Notes under the pieces: model-generated
Database searches by the model: none
Seen by the model: the letters and a program-made list of their open reading frames with translations, nothing else
What the model was told of the DNA's origin: nothing
Made by a program: the position numbers and the translations under genes
Assembly: GCF_000429085.1 (NCBI RefSeq)
Contig: NZ_AUBE01000001.1
Coordinates: 124,001-188,000 of the forward strand
DNA length: 64,000 nt
Direction of reading: 5' to 3'
Source of the DNA: Streptomyces flavidovirens DSM 40150
Lineage (GTDB): Bacteria > Actinomycetota > Actinomycetes > Streptomycetales > Streptomycetaceae
Shown: positions 8,093 to 16,704 of the stretch, piece after piece
Layout of the letters: each line of letters begins with the position of its first letter
How positions within the stretch are numbered: position 1 is the first letter of the stretch

Positions 8093-8845
8093 CTAGCCGC
8101 GCAGGCTCAGGCCGCCGTCGGCGGTGATCACCTGGCCGTGGATCCAGCCGGCCTCCGCCGAGCACAGCAGTGCCACCGTGTCGGCGATGTCCTCGGGTGT
8201 GGTGAGCCGTCCGGCGGGGGTACGGGCCGCGAGTGCGGCGGCCACCTGCGGCTGCGGTGTGCCGGGCCCCTTGTCGATCTTCGACGTGGAGACCGCGTTG
8301 ACCGCGATGCCCCGGCCGGCGAGTTCCACCGCCAGGTAGCGCACCAGGCTTTCCAGCGCCGCCTTGGCCACACCGAGTCCGACGTACCGCGGGATCACGG
8401 ACCGCGCCCCGCTGCTGGACACGGCCACCACCCGTCCCGGTCCGCCCGCCATCAGCCGGGCGACGGCGGGCGCCGCGTACAGCAGCGGGTCCAGTGCCGC
8501 CGCCAGGTCCGTGCGGACGCCGTCCGGGTCCGCTCCGACGGCGGGCGCCGGATTCCAGGAGGCCGCGTTGTGCACGAAGACGTCGAGCCGTCCGAAGCGT
8601 TCACCTACGGTCGCGAGCAGTTCGTCCAGCTCCTCGCGGCGCGTCACATCGGCCCGTACGGCCATGGCGCTGCCCGGCAGACCGGACAGCTCCCCGACGG
8701 CGTGCCGCGCCGCTTCCTCGCTGTGCGCGTAGTTCAGTACGGTGTGGCAGCCCTCGGCGCACAGCTTGCGCGCGATGGCCAGCCCCACCCCCCGGGTCGC
8801 GCCGGTGACCAGGGCGACCTTTCCCTCCAGGCCGCGGTCAGCCAC
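8093..8845 (-). CDS. FabL-like SDR (possible enoyl reductase)
   Basis: 250-aa short-chain dehydrogenase. The NAD(P) loop VTGATRGVG is near residue 14, followed by HNAAS and the catalytic-serine strand AVSSSGARS. Instead of Tyr-x3-Lys it has Tyr154-x6-Lys161 (YVGLGVAK), the spacing of enoyl-ACP reductases. The surrounding segments ALESLVRYLAVEL, TPAGRL and GQVITADGG resemble FabL (enoyl-ACP reductase III). It may reduce a C=C bond of a starter or tailored intermediate. Start: GTG 8845 with AGGGG ten bases upstream is preferred over GTG 8869, which lacks an RBS and would overlap the upstream gene by 32 nt. Confidence 0.8.
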   Translation of the reverse strand: MADRGLEGKVALVTGATRGVGLAIARKLCAEGCHTVLNYAHSEEAARHAVGELSGLPGSAMAVRADVTRREELDELLATVGERFGRLDVFVHNAASWNPAPAVGADPDGVRTDLAAALDPLLYAAPAVARLMAGGPGRVVAVSSSGARSVIPRYVGLGVAKAALESLVRYLAVELAGRGIAVNAVSTSKIDKGPGTPQPQVAAALAARTPAGRLTTPEDIADTVALLCSAEAGWIHGQVITADGGLSLRG

Positions 8846-9464
8846 GGTCGGCCACCCCTGCGGGGGCACGGTTGCCGGCGACCGGTGCGGTGGTCAGGGT
8901 GCGCGGCTCGGCGATGGCCAGCACGGCGGCGTACTCGGGGGTGTCCCGCGCGGTCTTCCGCGCGCTCTCACCGCTCCAGCGGGTGGCGGCGGTGTACCCG
9001 CCGGGGCGCTTGAGGGACTTGGCCAGGTCGAGGTGACCGAAGCCGTCGATACGGGCGGCCGCCTGCGCATAGGCGCGGTACGCCGCCTCGAACGCCCCGG
9101 CGTCGCCAGTGACGGTGAACTGCTCGACGAGCACGACCGGCTCACCGTCGCCGGGGGTGCCGTCGATGCGCAGGACGCCGAGGGACGGGTCGGCCTCGAC
9201 GTCGACGACCTGGTGGAACTCCTTGGCGTGTGCCTGGAAGGTGTCGCTTGCCAGGACCTGCTTGAAGTCCTCGGGCCGGTCCCACCAGCCGAGGTTCACA
9301 TAGACCTCGGGCCGTTCGGTCGCCCGGACGGCCTGGTGGGCCCGGAAGCCCTCCTGCTGCCGCATCCACTGGACGTGGTCGAGGAAGCGGCGCTCGAACT
9401 CCTCGGCGCCGGCGGGGTCTTTGAGGGTGAAGGTGTTGATCACGGTGAACAGCGGGGCAGGCAT
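8838..9464 (-). CDS. Antibiotic biosynthesis monooxygenase, two ABM domains
   Basis: 208 aa with two tandem ferredoxin-like ABM domains (about 5-100 and 105-190), a head-to-tail duplication seen in several type II PKS clusters. Cofactor-free ABM proteins oxidise anthrone-type rings to quinones using O2. The first domain has TVINTFTLKDPAGAEEFERR and the conserved NLGWWDRPEDF segment; the second starts at VVLVEQFTVTGD. ATG 9464 has GAGAGAGG upstream. Sits between the acyl-CoA ligase and the FabL-like gene on the same strand. Quinone formation is inferred from the family. Confidence 0.82.
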   Translation of the reverse strand: MPAPLFTVINTFTLKDPAGAEEFERRFLDHVQWMRQQEGFRAHQAVRATERPEVYVNLGWWDRPEDFKQVLASDTFQAHAKEFHQVVDVEADPSLGVLRIDGTPGDGEPVVLVEQFTVTGDAGAFEAAYRAYAQAAARIDGFGHLDLAKSLKRPGGYTAATRWSGESARKTARDTPEYAAVLAIAEPRTLTTAPVAGNRAPAGVADRG

Positions 9465-9513
9465 GGGTGCCGCCTCTCTCGTGGGAAGGAATCTTGTGGT
9501 GGTCCCGGCCGGT

Positions 9514-11130
9514 TCAGACGTCGGCCAGGTGGGCGAGCAGTTCTTCGCGCAGCAGCCGCCGCTGGATCTTGCCGTTGCCGGAGCGCGGGATGGCGTCCAC
9601 CGCCCGGGCCCGGCGCACCCGCTGGTAGTAGGGCAACTGGGCGTTGACGGTCTCCAGGACCTCGGCCAGTACGGCCGCTCGCTCGGCCCCGGTGCTCGCA
9701 CCGGCGCCCGGTTCCGTGGTGAGGACCACCAGGGCCCCCGCCACCGCACCACCGAATCCGTCCGGCAGGTCCACGACCACCGACTCGCTCACCCGCGGGT
9801 GCCGGCCCAGTGCCAGCTCCACCTCCGAGGGCGAGACGAGGAAGTTGTCGCACTTGAAGACGTCCTTAAGACGGTCGAGGAGGAACAGCCGCCCCGACTC
9901 GTCGATCCGGCCGACGTCCCCCGTGGACAGCCAGCCGTCCGGCTCCAGACCGGCGCCGTCCGGGCCGCCGGCGTACCCCTTCATCACCTGCGGGCCGCGC
10001 ACCTGGACCTCGCCGACCGATCCGCCGGGCAGCACGGCGCGGCTCTCCACGTCCACCACCCGGCACCGTGTACCGGCGACCGGCCGGCCGACCGAGCCGT
10101 GCAGCGGGTGGTCCGGATCGTCGCTGTGGGTCAGCGGCGAAGTCTCCGCCAGCCCGTACCCCTGAAACACGGGGATGCCGAACCGCTGGGTGAGCCGGGC
10201 AGCGGCCTGTACCGGAAGGCCCGAGCCGCCGGACGCGATCCTGGCGACGGTACGCAGCCCGAGCTCGTCCAGGGACGGATCGGCGGCGAGCCGGGCCAGC
10301 CTGACCGGCAGGCTGTAGAGGTGACTGGCACGGTGCTCGTTGGCCGTGGCCACCGCGTCGGCGGGCGCCGGGCCGGCGCACAGCACCTGCTGAGCCCCCG
10401 CGCGCACCGCCGAGTTGAGGTGCATGGGGTGAAAGGTCGGCAGGTGGTTGACCATCACCGAGGTGCCGTCGAGCCGGTGCGCGCGGGCGATCTGATCGGC
10501 GTTGACGGTCAGGTTGCGGTGGGTCAGCCGGACCGCCTTGGGCCGCCCGGTCGTACCGCTGGTGAACTGCACGCAGGCGACTTCCTCCCGGACCGCCGAG
10601 CGGTCCGCCGGCGACGGCGCGGGCGCGTCCGCGCGAGCGGGACCCGCCGCCAGCTCCCCGAGCGTGGGCAGGCCCGGGCGCGTACCCTCGCCGATCAGTA
10701 CGACCGTGCCGAGCTCCGGCAGGCTGTCGCGGATCCCCGCCAGCCGGTCGTACAGCCCGGCGTCGACGAAGGCGAGCCGCGCTCCGCTCAGCGTGAGGAC
10801 ATGCAGCAGGTCCTCCTCCCGCAGCAGGGGGTTGACCACTGCGGTGACGTGTCCGGCGCGCGCCGTCGCGTAGTAGGCGACAGCGAAGTCCGGGTGCAGT
10901 ACCGAGGCCACCGCGACCGTGCCGCCCGGCCCCGGAAGCAGCGTGCCCAGCGCTTCGGCCGCGGCGGTGACCTTGCGGTCCAGTTCGCCGTACGAGATCC
11001 GCTGTTCGCCGTACACCAGTGCCGTACGGTCCGGCGCGGCGGCGGCCGCCTCGGTGAGCAGGCCGTCGAGACGCGCCGGGACGTCGGGTTCGTACCCGGC
11101 CGGTTCGGGCACGGCCGGCTCCTCAGCCAC
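9514..11130 (-). CDS. AMP-dependent acyl-CoA ligase
   Basis: 538-aa ANL-superfamily adenylating enzyme. The AMP-binding signature FTSGTTGRPKAVRLTHRN is near residue 190, then GYGLAETSPL, the STGDVGRIDESG motif, and the C-terminal lysine loop RSGNGKIQRRLL needed for adenylation. Related ligases (MtmL in mithramycin, OxyH in oxytetracycline) lie in tetracyclic aromatic pathways; here it may activate the polyketide acid or a starter/side-chain acid. GTG start 11130 overlaps the aromatase stop by 8 nt. Substrate not predictable from sequence. Confidence 0.88.
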   Translation of the reverse strand: MAEEPAVPEPAGYEPDVPARLDGLLTEAAAAAPDRTALVYGEQRISYGELDRKVTAAAEALGTLLPGPGGTVAVASVLHPDFAVAYYATARAGHVTAVVNPLLREEDLLHVLTLSGARLAFVDAGLYDRLAGIRDSLPELGTVVLIGEGTRPGLPTLGELAAGPARADAPAPSPADRSAVREEVACVQFTSGTTGRPKAVRLTHRNLTVNADQIARAHRLDGTSVMVNHLPTFHPMHLNSAVRAGAQQVLCAGPAPADAVATANEHRASHLYSLPVRLARLAADPSLDELGLRTVARIASGGSGLPVQAAARLTQRFGIPVFQGYGLAETSPLTHSDDPDHPLHGSVGRPVAGTRCRVVDVESRAVLPGGSVGEVQVRGPQVMKGYAGGPDGAGLEPDGWLSTGDVGRIDESGRLFLLDRLKDVFKCDNFLVSPSEVELALGRHPRVSESVVVDLPDGFGGAVAGALVVLTTEPGAGASTGAERAAVLAEVLETVNAQLPYYQRVRRARAVDAIPRSGNGKIQRRLLREELLAHLADV

Positions 11131-12088
11131 GGCGGGACTCCGCGTAGGCCTGGGCGTGCCGCAGGGTGGTGGTGCTGTTGGTGCTCAGTGTCTTGTGGAT
11201 GTACGCGCGCGCCTCGGCGACCGTCTTGCCCTCGCCCAGCACCTTCTCCACCGCGTCGGGCTTGATGATGACGGTGTGCCGGGAGGTGACGTCCACCCCG
11301 CCGTCCGCCGGGACGATGGTCCAGCGACCGGTGTGCGCGGTCATCAGCGCCGGGACCGTCGTCTGCTTGTAGACGATGCGGTCCGTGCCGAAGACGACCC
11401 GGACGGACTCGGTGGTGTGCACCGACCCGTCGCGGGTCCTGGTGTCCATGGCCATCACCTGGATGCCGGGCACCTCCTCCTCGAGATCCAGCCGTGCGAC
11501 GTGCGGCAGCCGGTCCGGCCACAGGTCGGCGCGGTTGAGGAAGTCGAAGACGTCCTGTCCGTCGCCCGCGATGTGCACCGTGTCGTCGAAGGTGAACATC
11601 AGCTCGTCGAGGCGGCCGGCCTTTTCGGCGATGTCCTTGATGCCGGTGAGCTCGGCGTCGCTGTTCCGGTCGAGCGCGAGGTTGACCCACTCGACGCCCG
11701 CCGGGTCGTCGTCTATCACGCTGAAGTCGTGGTACAGCTCCAGCAGCGAGCTGGTCGGGCTCACCGGAGTCACCACCCACTTGCCGCCCATCGAGGCGAT
11801 GGGCGCCTGCGAGACCTCCTGACGGAAGCTGACCGTCAGCGCCCGCGGGTCCAGGTCACGACGCGAGACCCACGTCTTGACCTCGCCGTTGGCCGTCGCC
11901 CAGATGCGGATGCGCTCGGTGCCGTCGCCCTGCTCCAGGTGCTCGACGTGGACGTTCGGGGCGAAGAACTGCGGCCAGCGGGTGACGTCGGCGACGATCC
12001 CGTAGACCACATCGGCGGGCGCCGCGACCTGCGTGGTGTGCAGGGTCCGGTGAGCGGTCCGGTGCTTCTCGGATTCGGTTACGGACAC
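11123..12088 (-). CDS. Didomain polyketide aromatase/cyclase
   Basis: 321 aa with two START/Bet v1-like domains (about 15-155 and 165-305). The first carries APADVVYGIVADVTRWPQFF, the typical opening of polyketide aromatases; the second carries DDTVHIAGDGQDVFDFLNRADLWP. Didomain enzymes act after C9 ketoreduction and close and dehydrate the first ring, matching the ketoreductase directly upstream. GTG 12088 has AGGAAGGA upstream. Between this gene and the ketoreductase stop there are about 120 bases with a repeated GGGATGG-type tract. Confidence 0.92.
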   Translation of the reverse strand: MSVTESEKHRTAHRTLHTTQVAAPADVVYGIVADVTRWPQFFAPNVHVEHLEQGDGTERIRIWATANGEVKTWVSRRDLDPRALTVSFRQEVSQAPIASMGGKWVVTPVSPTSSLLELYHDFSVIDDDPAGVEWVNLALDRNSDAELTGIKDIAEKAGRLDELMFTFDDTVHIAGDGQDVFDFLNRADLWPDRLPHVARLDLEEEVPGIQVMAMDTRTRDGSVHTTESVRVVFGTDRIVYKQTTVPALMTAHTGRWTIVPADGGVDVTSRHTVIIKPDAVEKVLGEGKTVAEARAYIHKTLSTNSTTTLRHAQAYAESRRG

Positions 12089-12205
12089 GTGGGTTCCTTC
12101 CTGTCCTGATCGCGATCTCAGGGACGGGCGATAGGGGACGGCGATGGGGGATGCTGATGGGGATGGGGGACGGCGATGGGCGATGGGCGTCCCTGCGCCG
12201 GGGCG

Positions 12206-12994
12206 TCAGTAGTTGCCGAGCCCGCCGCAGACGTTGAGCGCCTGCGCCGTGATGGACGCCGCGGTGTCGGTGGCCAGGTAGCCGACCAGGCCGGCCACCT
12301 CCTCGGGGGTCGAGTAGCGGCCGAGCGGGATCTTCGCCTCGAAGCGCTCCTGGATGTCGTCCACCGTCGTGTCCCAGGCGTCCGCGTAGCCCTGCCGGAC
12401 CCGCTGGGCCATCGGCGTCTCGACATAGCCGGGACAGACCGCGTTGACGGTCACACCCGTCGGGGCGAGCTCCTTGCCCAGCGCCTTGCTGAAGCCGATC
12501 ACGCCGTGCTTGGAGGCCGAGTACGGTGCCGCCAGCACCACACCCTGCTTGCCGCCGGTGGACGCGATGTTGATGATCCGGCCCCAGCCCCGCTCCTGGA
12601 GACCGCCGTTCCTGAGCACCTCCCGCGTGGCGAGGAAGACACTGTTCAGGTTGGTGTCGATCACGTCGTACCAGAGCTCGTCGGTGATGTCCGCCGTCAC
12701 GCCGCCACCGTTGCGGCCGGCGTTGTTCACCAGTACGTCGATCCGCCCATACTGCTCCACGGCAGCCCGTACCAGGCCCTTGACCGACTCCGCGTCGCGA
12801 ACGTCGGCGGTCGCGCCGGCCACCTCCAGGCCTTCCGCGCGCAGCTCCTTGACCGTCAGCTCCACCGCGTCCTGGCTCCGGGCACAGATGAACACCGCCA
12901 GGCCCCTGGCCGCCAGGTCCCTGGCCACGGCCAGGCCGATCCCGCTGGTACCGCCGGTGACCAGCGCGACGCGCCGCTGTTCCTCGTTCGCCAT
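12206..12994 (-). CDS. Polyketide C9 ketoreductase, ActIII-like SDR
   Basis: 262-aa NADPH-dependent ketoreductase that reduces the nascent polyketide, by analogy with ActIII at C9. Catalytic Ser145, Tyr158 and Lys162 are present (NIASTGGKQ, APYSASKHG), and the C-terminus ITAQALNVCGGLGNY is characteristic of this family. The residue before the stereochemistry-related GG is Asn95 (GRNGGG), where ActIII has Pro. ATG 12994 has AAGGGAG upstream; the frame stays open further upstream without support. First gene of the operon running to 2085, transcribed away from the SnoaL-like gene. Confidence 0.93.
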   Translation of the reverse strand: MANEEQRRVALVTGGTSGIGLAVARDLAARGLAVFICARSQDAVELTVKELRAEGLEVAGATADVRDAESVKGLVRAAVEQYGRIDVLVNNAGRNGGGVTADITDELWYDVIDTNLNSVFLATREVLRNGGLQERGWGRIINIASTGGKQGVVLAAPYSASKHGVIGFSKALGKELAPTGVTVNAVCPGYVETPMAQRVRQGYADAWDTTVDDIQERFEAKIPLGRYSTPEEVAGLVGYLATDTAASITAQALNVCGGLGNY

Positions 12995-12999
12995 TTCCT

Positions 13000-13039
13000 G
13001 CACGCTCCCTTCGGACGTTGCTACCGAGATGGAGCGTGC
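13000..13039. promoter_or_regulatory. Inverted repeat in the divergent ketoreductase/SnoaL-like promoter region
   Basis: GCACGCTCC (13000-13008) and its perfect complement GGAGCGTGC (13031-13039) are 22 bp apart. The left arm overlaps the ribosome-binding area of the ketoreductase gene. Each arm is also followed by a CTTCGG/CCGAAG element. A regulator-binding site for the divergent promoters (12995-13168) is likely but unproven. Confidence 0.45.
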
Positions 13040-13168
13040 CGAAGCGGCCTCAAACCGGGGTGGAGGAGCGCTGGACGGGCGCCGCCTCCAGCGGACTTCG
13101 AGGGGGTCACGAGCCCTCGTCCGCAGACTCGGCGCCAGCCAGACCATGTTCATCAGGAAGGGACCACC

Positions 13169-13612
13169 ATGACCGTCACGGACGCATCCCCGGCCGTCTC
13201 AGCCGCCGAGCTGTACTTTCAGATCCAGCAGTTCTACGCGCACCAGATGCAGCTTCTGGACGACGGCAGGGCCGAGGACTGGGCCCTGACCTTCACCGAG
13301 GACGGCGTCTTCGCCGCCAACGCGCACCCCGAGCCGGCCGCCGGCCGCACGGTGATCTCCGCCGCCGCTCGCAAGGCCACCGACGAGTACGCCGCGAACG
13401 GTGTGCAGCGGCGGCACTGGCTCGGCATGGTCTCGGTGGAACAGCGCGGCGAGGACGAGGTGTTCGCGCGCTGCTACGCCCTCGTGATCGAGACGCCACG
13501 CGGCGGCCAGGCCGCGCTGCGGGTCAGCACCCGCTGCGACGACCGGCTGGTCCGCCAGGACGGCCGGTGGCTGGTCAAGCACCGCCAGGTGACCCGCGAC
13601 GACCTTTCCTGA
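13169..13612 (+). CDS. SnoaL-like (NTF2-fold) protein
   Basis: 147-aa protein of the SnoaL/NTF2-like superfamily, with the helix-rich start LYFQIQQFYAHQMQLLDDGRAEDWALTFTEDGVF and the C-terminal RQDGRWLVKHRQVTRDD strand. Family members work as cyclases, dehydratases, hydroxylases or small subunits of ring-hydroxylating dioxygenases, and are common tailoring proteins of aromatic polyketide clusters. No Fe-binding large subunit is visible nearby, so a cyclase or dehydratase-like role is more likely than a dioxygenase subunit. ATG 13169 has a strong AGGAAGGGA. It is the only plus-strand gene inside the polyketide operons and is followed by a T-run terminator. Confidence 0.75.
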   Translation: MTVTDASPAVSAAELYFQIQQFYAHQMQLLDDGRAEDWALTFTEDGVFAANAHPEPAAGRTVISAAARKATDEYAANGVQRRHWLGMVSVEQRGEDEVFARCYALVIETPRGGQAALRVSTRCDDRLVRQDGRWLVKHRQVTRDDLS

Positions 13613-13631
13613 GCCGCTCCGCCCCCATCGT

Positions 13632-13668
13632 TCCGGCCGCCGCGCACCCGCGTGGCGGCCGGATTTTT
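13632..13668 (+). terminator. Rho-independent terminator of the SnoaL-like gene
   Basis: Perfect stem TCCGGCCGCC (13632-13641) / GGCGGCCGGA (13654-13663), 12-nt loop, followed by five T residues (13664-13668). Confidence 0.85.
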
Positions 13669-13697
13669 CGCGCGCGTACGACATGTGTACGACAACC

Positions 13698-13735
13698 GCC
13701 GTCCGTCCGGGACCGACGGGCCCCGGACGAACGGC
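13698..13735 (-). terminator. Hairpin downstream of the ACP gene
   Basis: GCCGTCCGTCCGGG (13698-13711) pairs with CCCGGACGAACGGC (13722-13735) with one mismatch and a 10-nt loop. It lies 34 nt past the ACP stop in the minus direction. No T-run. Confidence 0.55.
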
Positions 13736-13768
13736 GGTGGAGAGGTGCGGTGTGTACCGCCGGGGCCG

Positions 13769-14032
13769 TCAGCCCGCGGCGGGCGCCGACAGGCTCTCGT
13801 TGATGAAGTCGAGCAGCAGCCGGGGGGTGTGCGCCTCCGCGGCCGCGTCGTCGGAGATACGGATGCCGTAGTCCCGCTCGATACGGCCCGTGGTCTGCAG
13901 CACCGCGAGCGAGTCGTAGCCCAGCTCCGTGAACGGTACGTCCAGCACGTCACCGTCCAGGTTCACTCCCTCTTCCTCACCCGCGCACTCGCGCAGCAGG
14001 ACGGTGAGTTGGGCCAGCGTCATCTCTGCCAT
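13769..14032 (-). CDS. Type II PKS acyl carrier protein
   Basis: 87-aa acyl carrier protein. The phosphopantetheine attachment site is Ser41 in FTELGYDSLAVLQ, the typical aromatic-PKS ACP motif. It carries the growing poly-beta-ketone between KS/CLF, ketoreductase and cyclases. Charged loop EEEGVNLDGD before helix 2. ATG 14032 has AAAGGTG upstream. It follows the chain-length factor by 60 nt and completes the minimal PKS. The Sfp-type transferase at 25692-26546 is a candidate for its activation. Confidence 0.95.
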   Translation of the reverse strand: MAEMTLAQLTVLLRECAGEEEGVNLDGDVLDVPFTELGYDSLAVLQTTGRIERDYGIRISDDAAAEAHTPRLLLDFINESLSAPAAG

Positions 14033-14092
14033 GGGAAAACACCTTTCAGCATTGCTTGTCGTGATTTTCAGTCGGCCGTTGGTCTTTCACGT

Positions 14093-15322
14093 TCACCGCG
14101 CGGCAGTCACCACCGCTGCGGCGTTGAAACCGCTGTAACCGCGGGCGAGCACCAGGGCGGTACGCACCGGCCGCGGGCGGGGCGCCGTGACCAGGTCGAG
14201 CGCACAGTCCTCGGCGAGCCGGCCGACGTCCGCCGTCGGCGGGATCACCGCGTCCCTGACGGACAGCAGCGCCGCCGCGAGGTCCAGCGACGCCCCGCCC
14301 GCGGCGAGCCGCCCGGTCAGCGTCTTCGGTACGGTCACGGGCACGCCGCCCGCGCCGAAGACCTTGGTGATCGCCTCCGCCTCCAGCCGGTCGAGGGCGG
14401 GCACCCCGGCGCCGTCGGCGAACACCACGTCCACCTCGTCCGGTGTCACCCCGGCCTGCTCCAGCGCCGTCTCCGCGGCCCTGCGCAGTCCCGGCTCCCC
14501 CGGACGGCCCGGCCCCGGGTCGAAGGTGGCGGCGTAGCCGGCCAGCTCCCCGTACACCCGCGCGCCGCGCTCACGGGCGGCCCCGGCGTCCTCGAGCAGC
14601 AGGATGGCGCCGCCCTCGCCGGGCACGTGCCCGGCGGCGTCCGCCCCGAAGGGCAGATACGCACGCGCCGGGTCGTCGCTGGTGCTCAGCCGCCCGCTGG
14701 TCAGCTGCGCGGTCCAGCCCCAGGGGCAGAGCGAGCCGTCCACCCCGCCGGTGACCATCAGCAGGCTGCCCTTGCGCAGCTGCCGGCGGGCCTGGGCGAC
14801 GGCGTCGAGCCCGCCCGCCTGCTCGGTCACCAGTACTCCGCTGGGTCCGCGCAGCCCGTGCCGGATGGAGATCTGGCCGGAGTTGACGGCGTAGAACCAG
14901 GCGAAGGACTGGTACGCGCTGACGTGCTGCCCGCCCTTGCTCCACAGGGCCTCCAGCTCCCGCTGCCCGAACTCGAAGCCGCCCGCCGAGGCGGCGGTGA
15001 CCACGCCCGCGGCGTACTGCGGCAACTGCTCCAGGTCCACCGCCGCGTCCTGGAGCGCCTCGGCGGCGGCGGTGAGCGCCAGCCGGGTCATGTGGTCGGT
15101 CTGCGGGATCAGCCGGCTGGGGATGTGCTCCTTGACGTCGAAGCCCGGCACCTCGCCCGCCAGTGTGGCCGGGTACTTCGAGGCATCGAAGCGGGTGACC
15201 GGACCGATGCCGCTCACGCCCGCCAGAGTCGCCTGCCACCAGGCCTCGGTGCCCAGGCCGTTGGGCGCCGTCACACCGATCCCGGTGAAGACCTGCTTGC
15301 GTTCCTTCGGACCACCGGTCAT
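14093..15322 (-). CDS. Chain-length factor (KS-beta)
   Basis: 409-aa partner of the ketosynthase; the heterodimer sets chain length and makes acetyl starter by decarboxylating malonyl-ACP. The nucleophile position is Gln168 ([13 protein letters not shown]) where a ketosynthase has Cys, the diagnostic KS-beta change. Thiolase-fold motifs [13 protein letters not shown] and [12 protein letters not shown] are present. ATG 15322 overlaps the KS-alpha stop as ATGA, the usual coupled arrangement. Chain length cannot be assigned reliably by eye. Confidence 0.95.
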   Translation of the reverse strand: MTGGPKERKQVFTGIGVTAPNGLGTEAWWQATLAGVSGIGPVTRFDASKYPATLAGEVPGFDVKEHIPSRLIPQTDHMTRLALTAAAEALQDAAVDLEQLPQYAAGVVTAASAGGFEFGQRELEALWSKGGQHVSAYQSFAWFYAVNSGQISIRHGLRGPSGVLVTEQAGGLDAVAQARRQLRKGSLLMVTGGVDGSLCPWGWTAQLTSGRLSTSDDPARAYLPFGADAAGHVPGEGGAILLLEDAGAARERGARVYGELAGYAATFDPGPGRPGEPGLRRAAETALEQAGVTPDEVDVVFADGAGVPALDRLEAEAITKVFGAGGVPVTVPKTLTGRLAAGGASLDLAAALLSVRDAVIPPTADVGRLAEDCALDLVTAPRPRPVRTALVLARGYSGFNAAAVVTAAR

Positions 15323-16593
15323 GCCGCCGCCTTCCGCTCCGGCCGGGTGAGCACCATGGCGCTCTGGAATCCGCCGAAGCCGCTGCCGACGCTGAGCACC
15401 GTGTCGATGCGGCCCTCGCGGGCCGTGAGCGGCGTGTAGTCCAGGTCGCACTCCGGGTCCGGCTCGTGCAGGTTGGCGGTCGGTGGTACTACGCCGTGCT
15501 CGATGGCCAGCGCCGAGGCAGCGATCTCCAGGGAGCCGATCGCCCCCAGCGAGTGGCCGATCATGGACTTGATGGAGCTGACGGGCACGTTGTAGGCGTG
15601 TTCGCCCAGGGACCGCTTGAACGCCGTGGTCTCGTGCCGGTCGTTCTGCTTGGTGCCCGATCCGTGGGCGTTGATGTAGTCGACGGCGGCGGCGTCCAGC
15701 CGCGCCTCGTCGAGCGAGACGCGGATGGCCTCGGCCATCTCCTTGCCGTCCGTGCGCAGCCCGGTCATGTGGAAGGCGTTGCTGCGCGACGCGAAGCCCG
15801 CGATCTCCGCGTAGACATGAGCGCCCCGGGCGCGGGCGCTCTCCAGTTCCTCCAGCACGAACACCGCCGAGCCCTCGCCCAGCACGAAGCCGTTGCGCGT
15901 GCGGTCGAAGGGACGTGAGGCGTGGGCCGCGTCGTCATTGCGGGGGGAGGTGGCCTTGATGGCATCGAAGCAGGCCACCGAGATCGGCGAGATCGGAGCG
16001 TCGGTGGCGCCGGCGACCATGACGTCGGCGCTGCCCTCCCTGATCAGTTCGACCGCGTGGCCGACCGAGTCCAGGCCCGAGGTGCATCCGGTGGAGACCA
16101 CCGCTGTCGGCCCCTGAGCCCCGACCGCCCAGGCCACTTCGGTGGCGAAGGAGCTGGGAACGAAGTGATTGAAGAGGTGGGACACCGCGTACTCGTGGTC
16201 GACATGCCACTTGGCACCGCCGTCACTCACCACCGAGTACTCCACGTCCAGACCCATGGTGGCGCCCACCGCGCTGCCGATGGTGACACCGGTACGGAAC
16301 GGATCGAGCTCCGACGGCGACAGGCCGCTGTCGGCGAGTGCCTCCCTGGCGCTGACTACCGCGAACTGCGCGGCCCGGTCCATGCGCCGGATCTCCTGGG
16401 GCGTCAGACCCGACCCGGCCGGATCGAACTCGGCCTCGGCCGCGATCCGGGAACGGAACGAGGAGGCGTCGAACAGGGAGATCGGCCGGGTCGCGGTGCG
16501 CCCCTCGGTCAGCAACGACCAGAACTGGCCCTTCCCCCCGCTCCCGCCCGGAGCGACCACGCCGATCCCGGTGATGACCACGCGCCGGCTCAT
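15319..16593 (-). CDS. Type II PKS ketosynthase alpha
   Basis: 424-aa ketosynthase that elongates the polyketide with malonyl-ACP. The catalytic triad is intact: Cys170 in [12 protein letters not shown], His310 in [11 protein letters not shown] and His347 in [12 protein letters not shown], with supporting Lys342. N-terminus [15 protein letters not shown] and C-terminal [13 protein letters not shown] are typical. First gene of the KS-alpha/CLF/ACP set; 111 nt separate it from the thioesterase upstream. The small set of downstream cyclases suggests a tetracyclic aromatic product. Confidence 0.97.
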   Translation of the reverse strand: MSRRVVITGIGVVAPGGSGGKGQFWSLLTEGRTATRPISLFDASSFRSRIAAEAEFDPAGSGLTPQEIRRMDRAAQFAVVSAREALADSGLSPSELDPFRTGVTIGSAVGATMGLDVEYSVVSDGGAKWHVDHEYAVSHLFNHFVPSSFATEVAWAVGAQGPTAVVSTGCTSGLDSVGHAVELIREGSADVMVAGATDAPISPISVACFDAIKATSPRNDDAAHASRPFDRTRNGFVLGEGSAVFVLEELESARARGAHVYAEIAGFASRSNAFHMTGLRTDGKEMAEAIRVSLDEARLDAAAVDYINAHGSGTKQNDRHETTAFKRSLGEHAYNVPVSSIKSMIGHSLGAIGSLEIAASALAIEHGVVPPTANLHEPDPECDLDYTPLTAREGRIDTVLSVGSGFGGFQSAMVLTRPERKAAA

Positions 16594-16704
16594 CGCGCTC
16601 TCCCCGTCCGGGGCCCGGCCACCCGGATGTCCCGGGCGCGCTCTGTCTTCACGGCTGCTTCCTCTCGTACGGTTTCCTGTGGTTCCGACGTTCCGCCAAG
16701 CCCC

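Noticed and set aside
13632..13735. Pair of hairpins after the SnoaL-like gene as a riboswitch
   Set aside because: They are simple convergent terminators between a plus-strand and a minus-strand gene, the first with a T-run.
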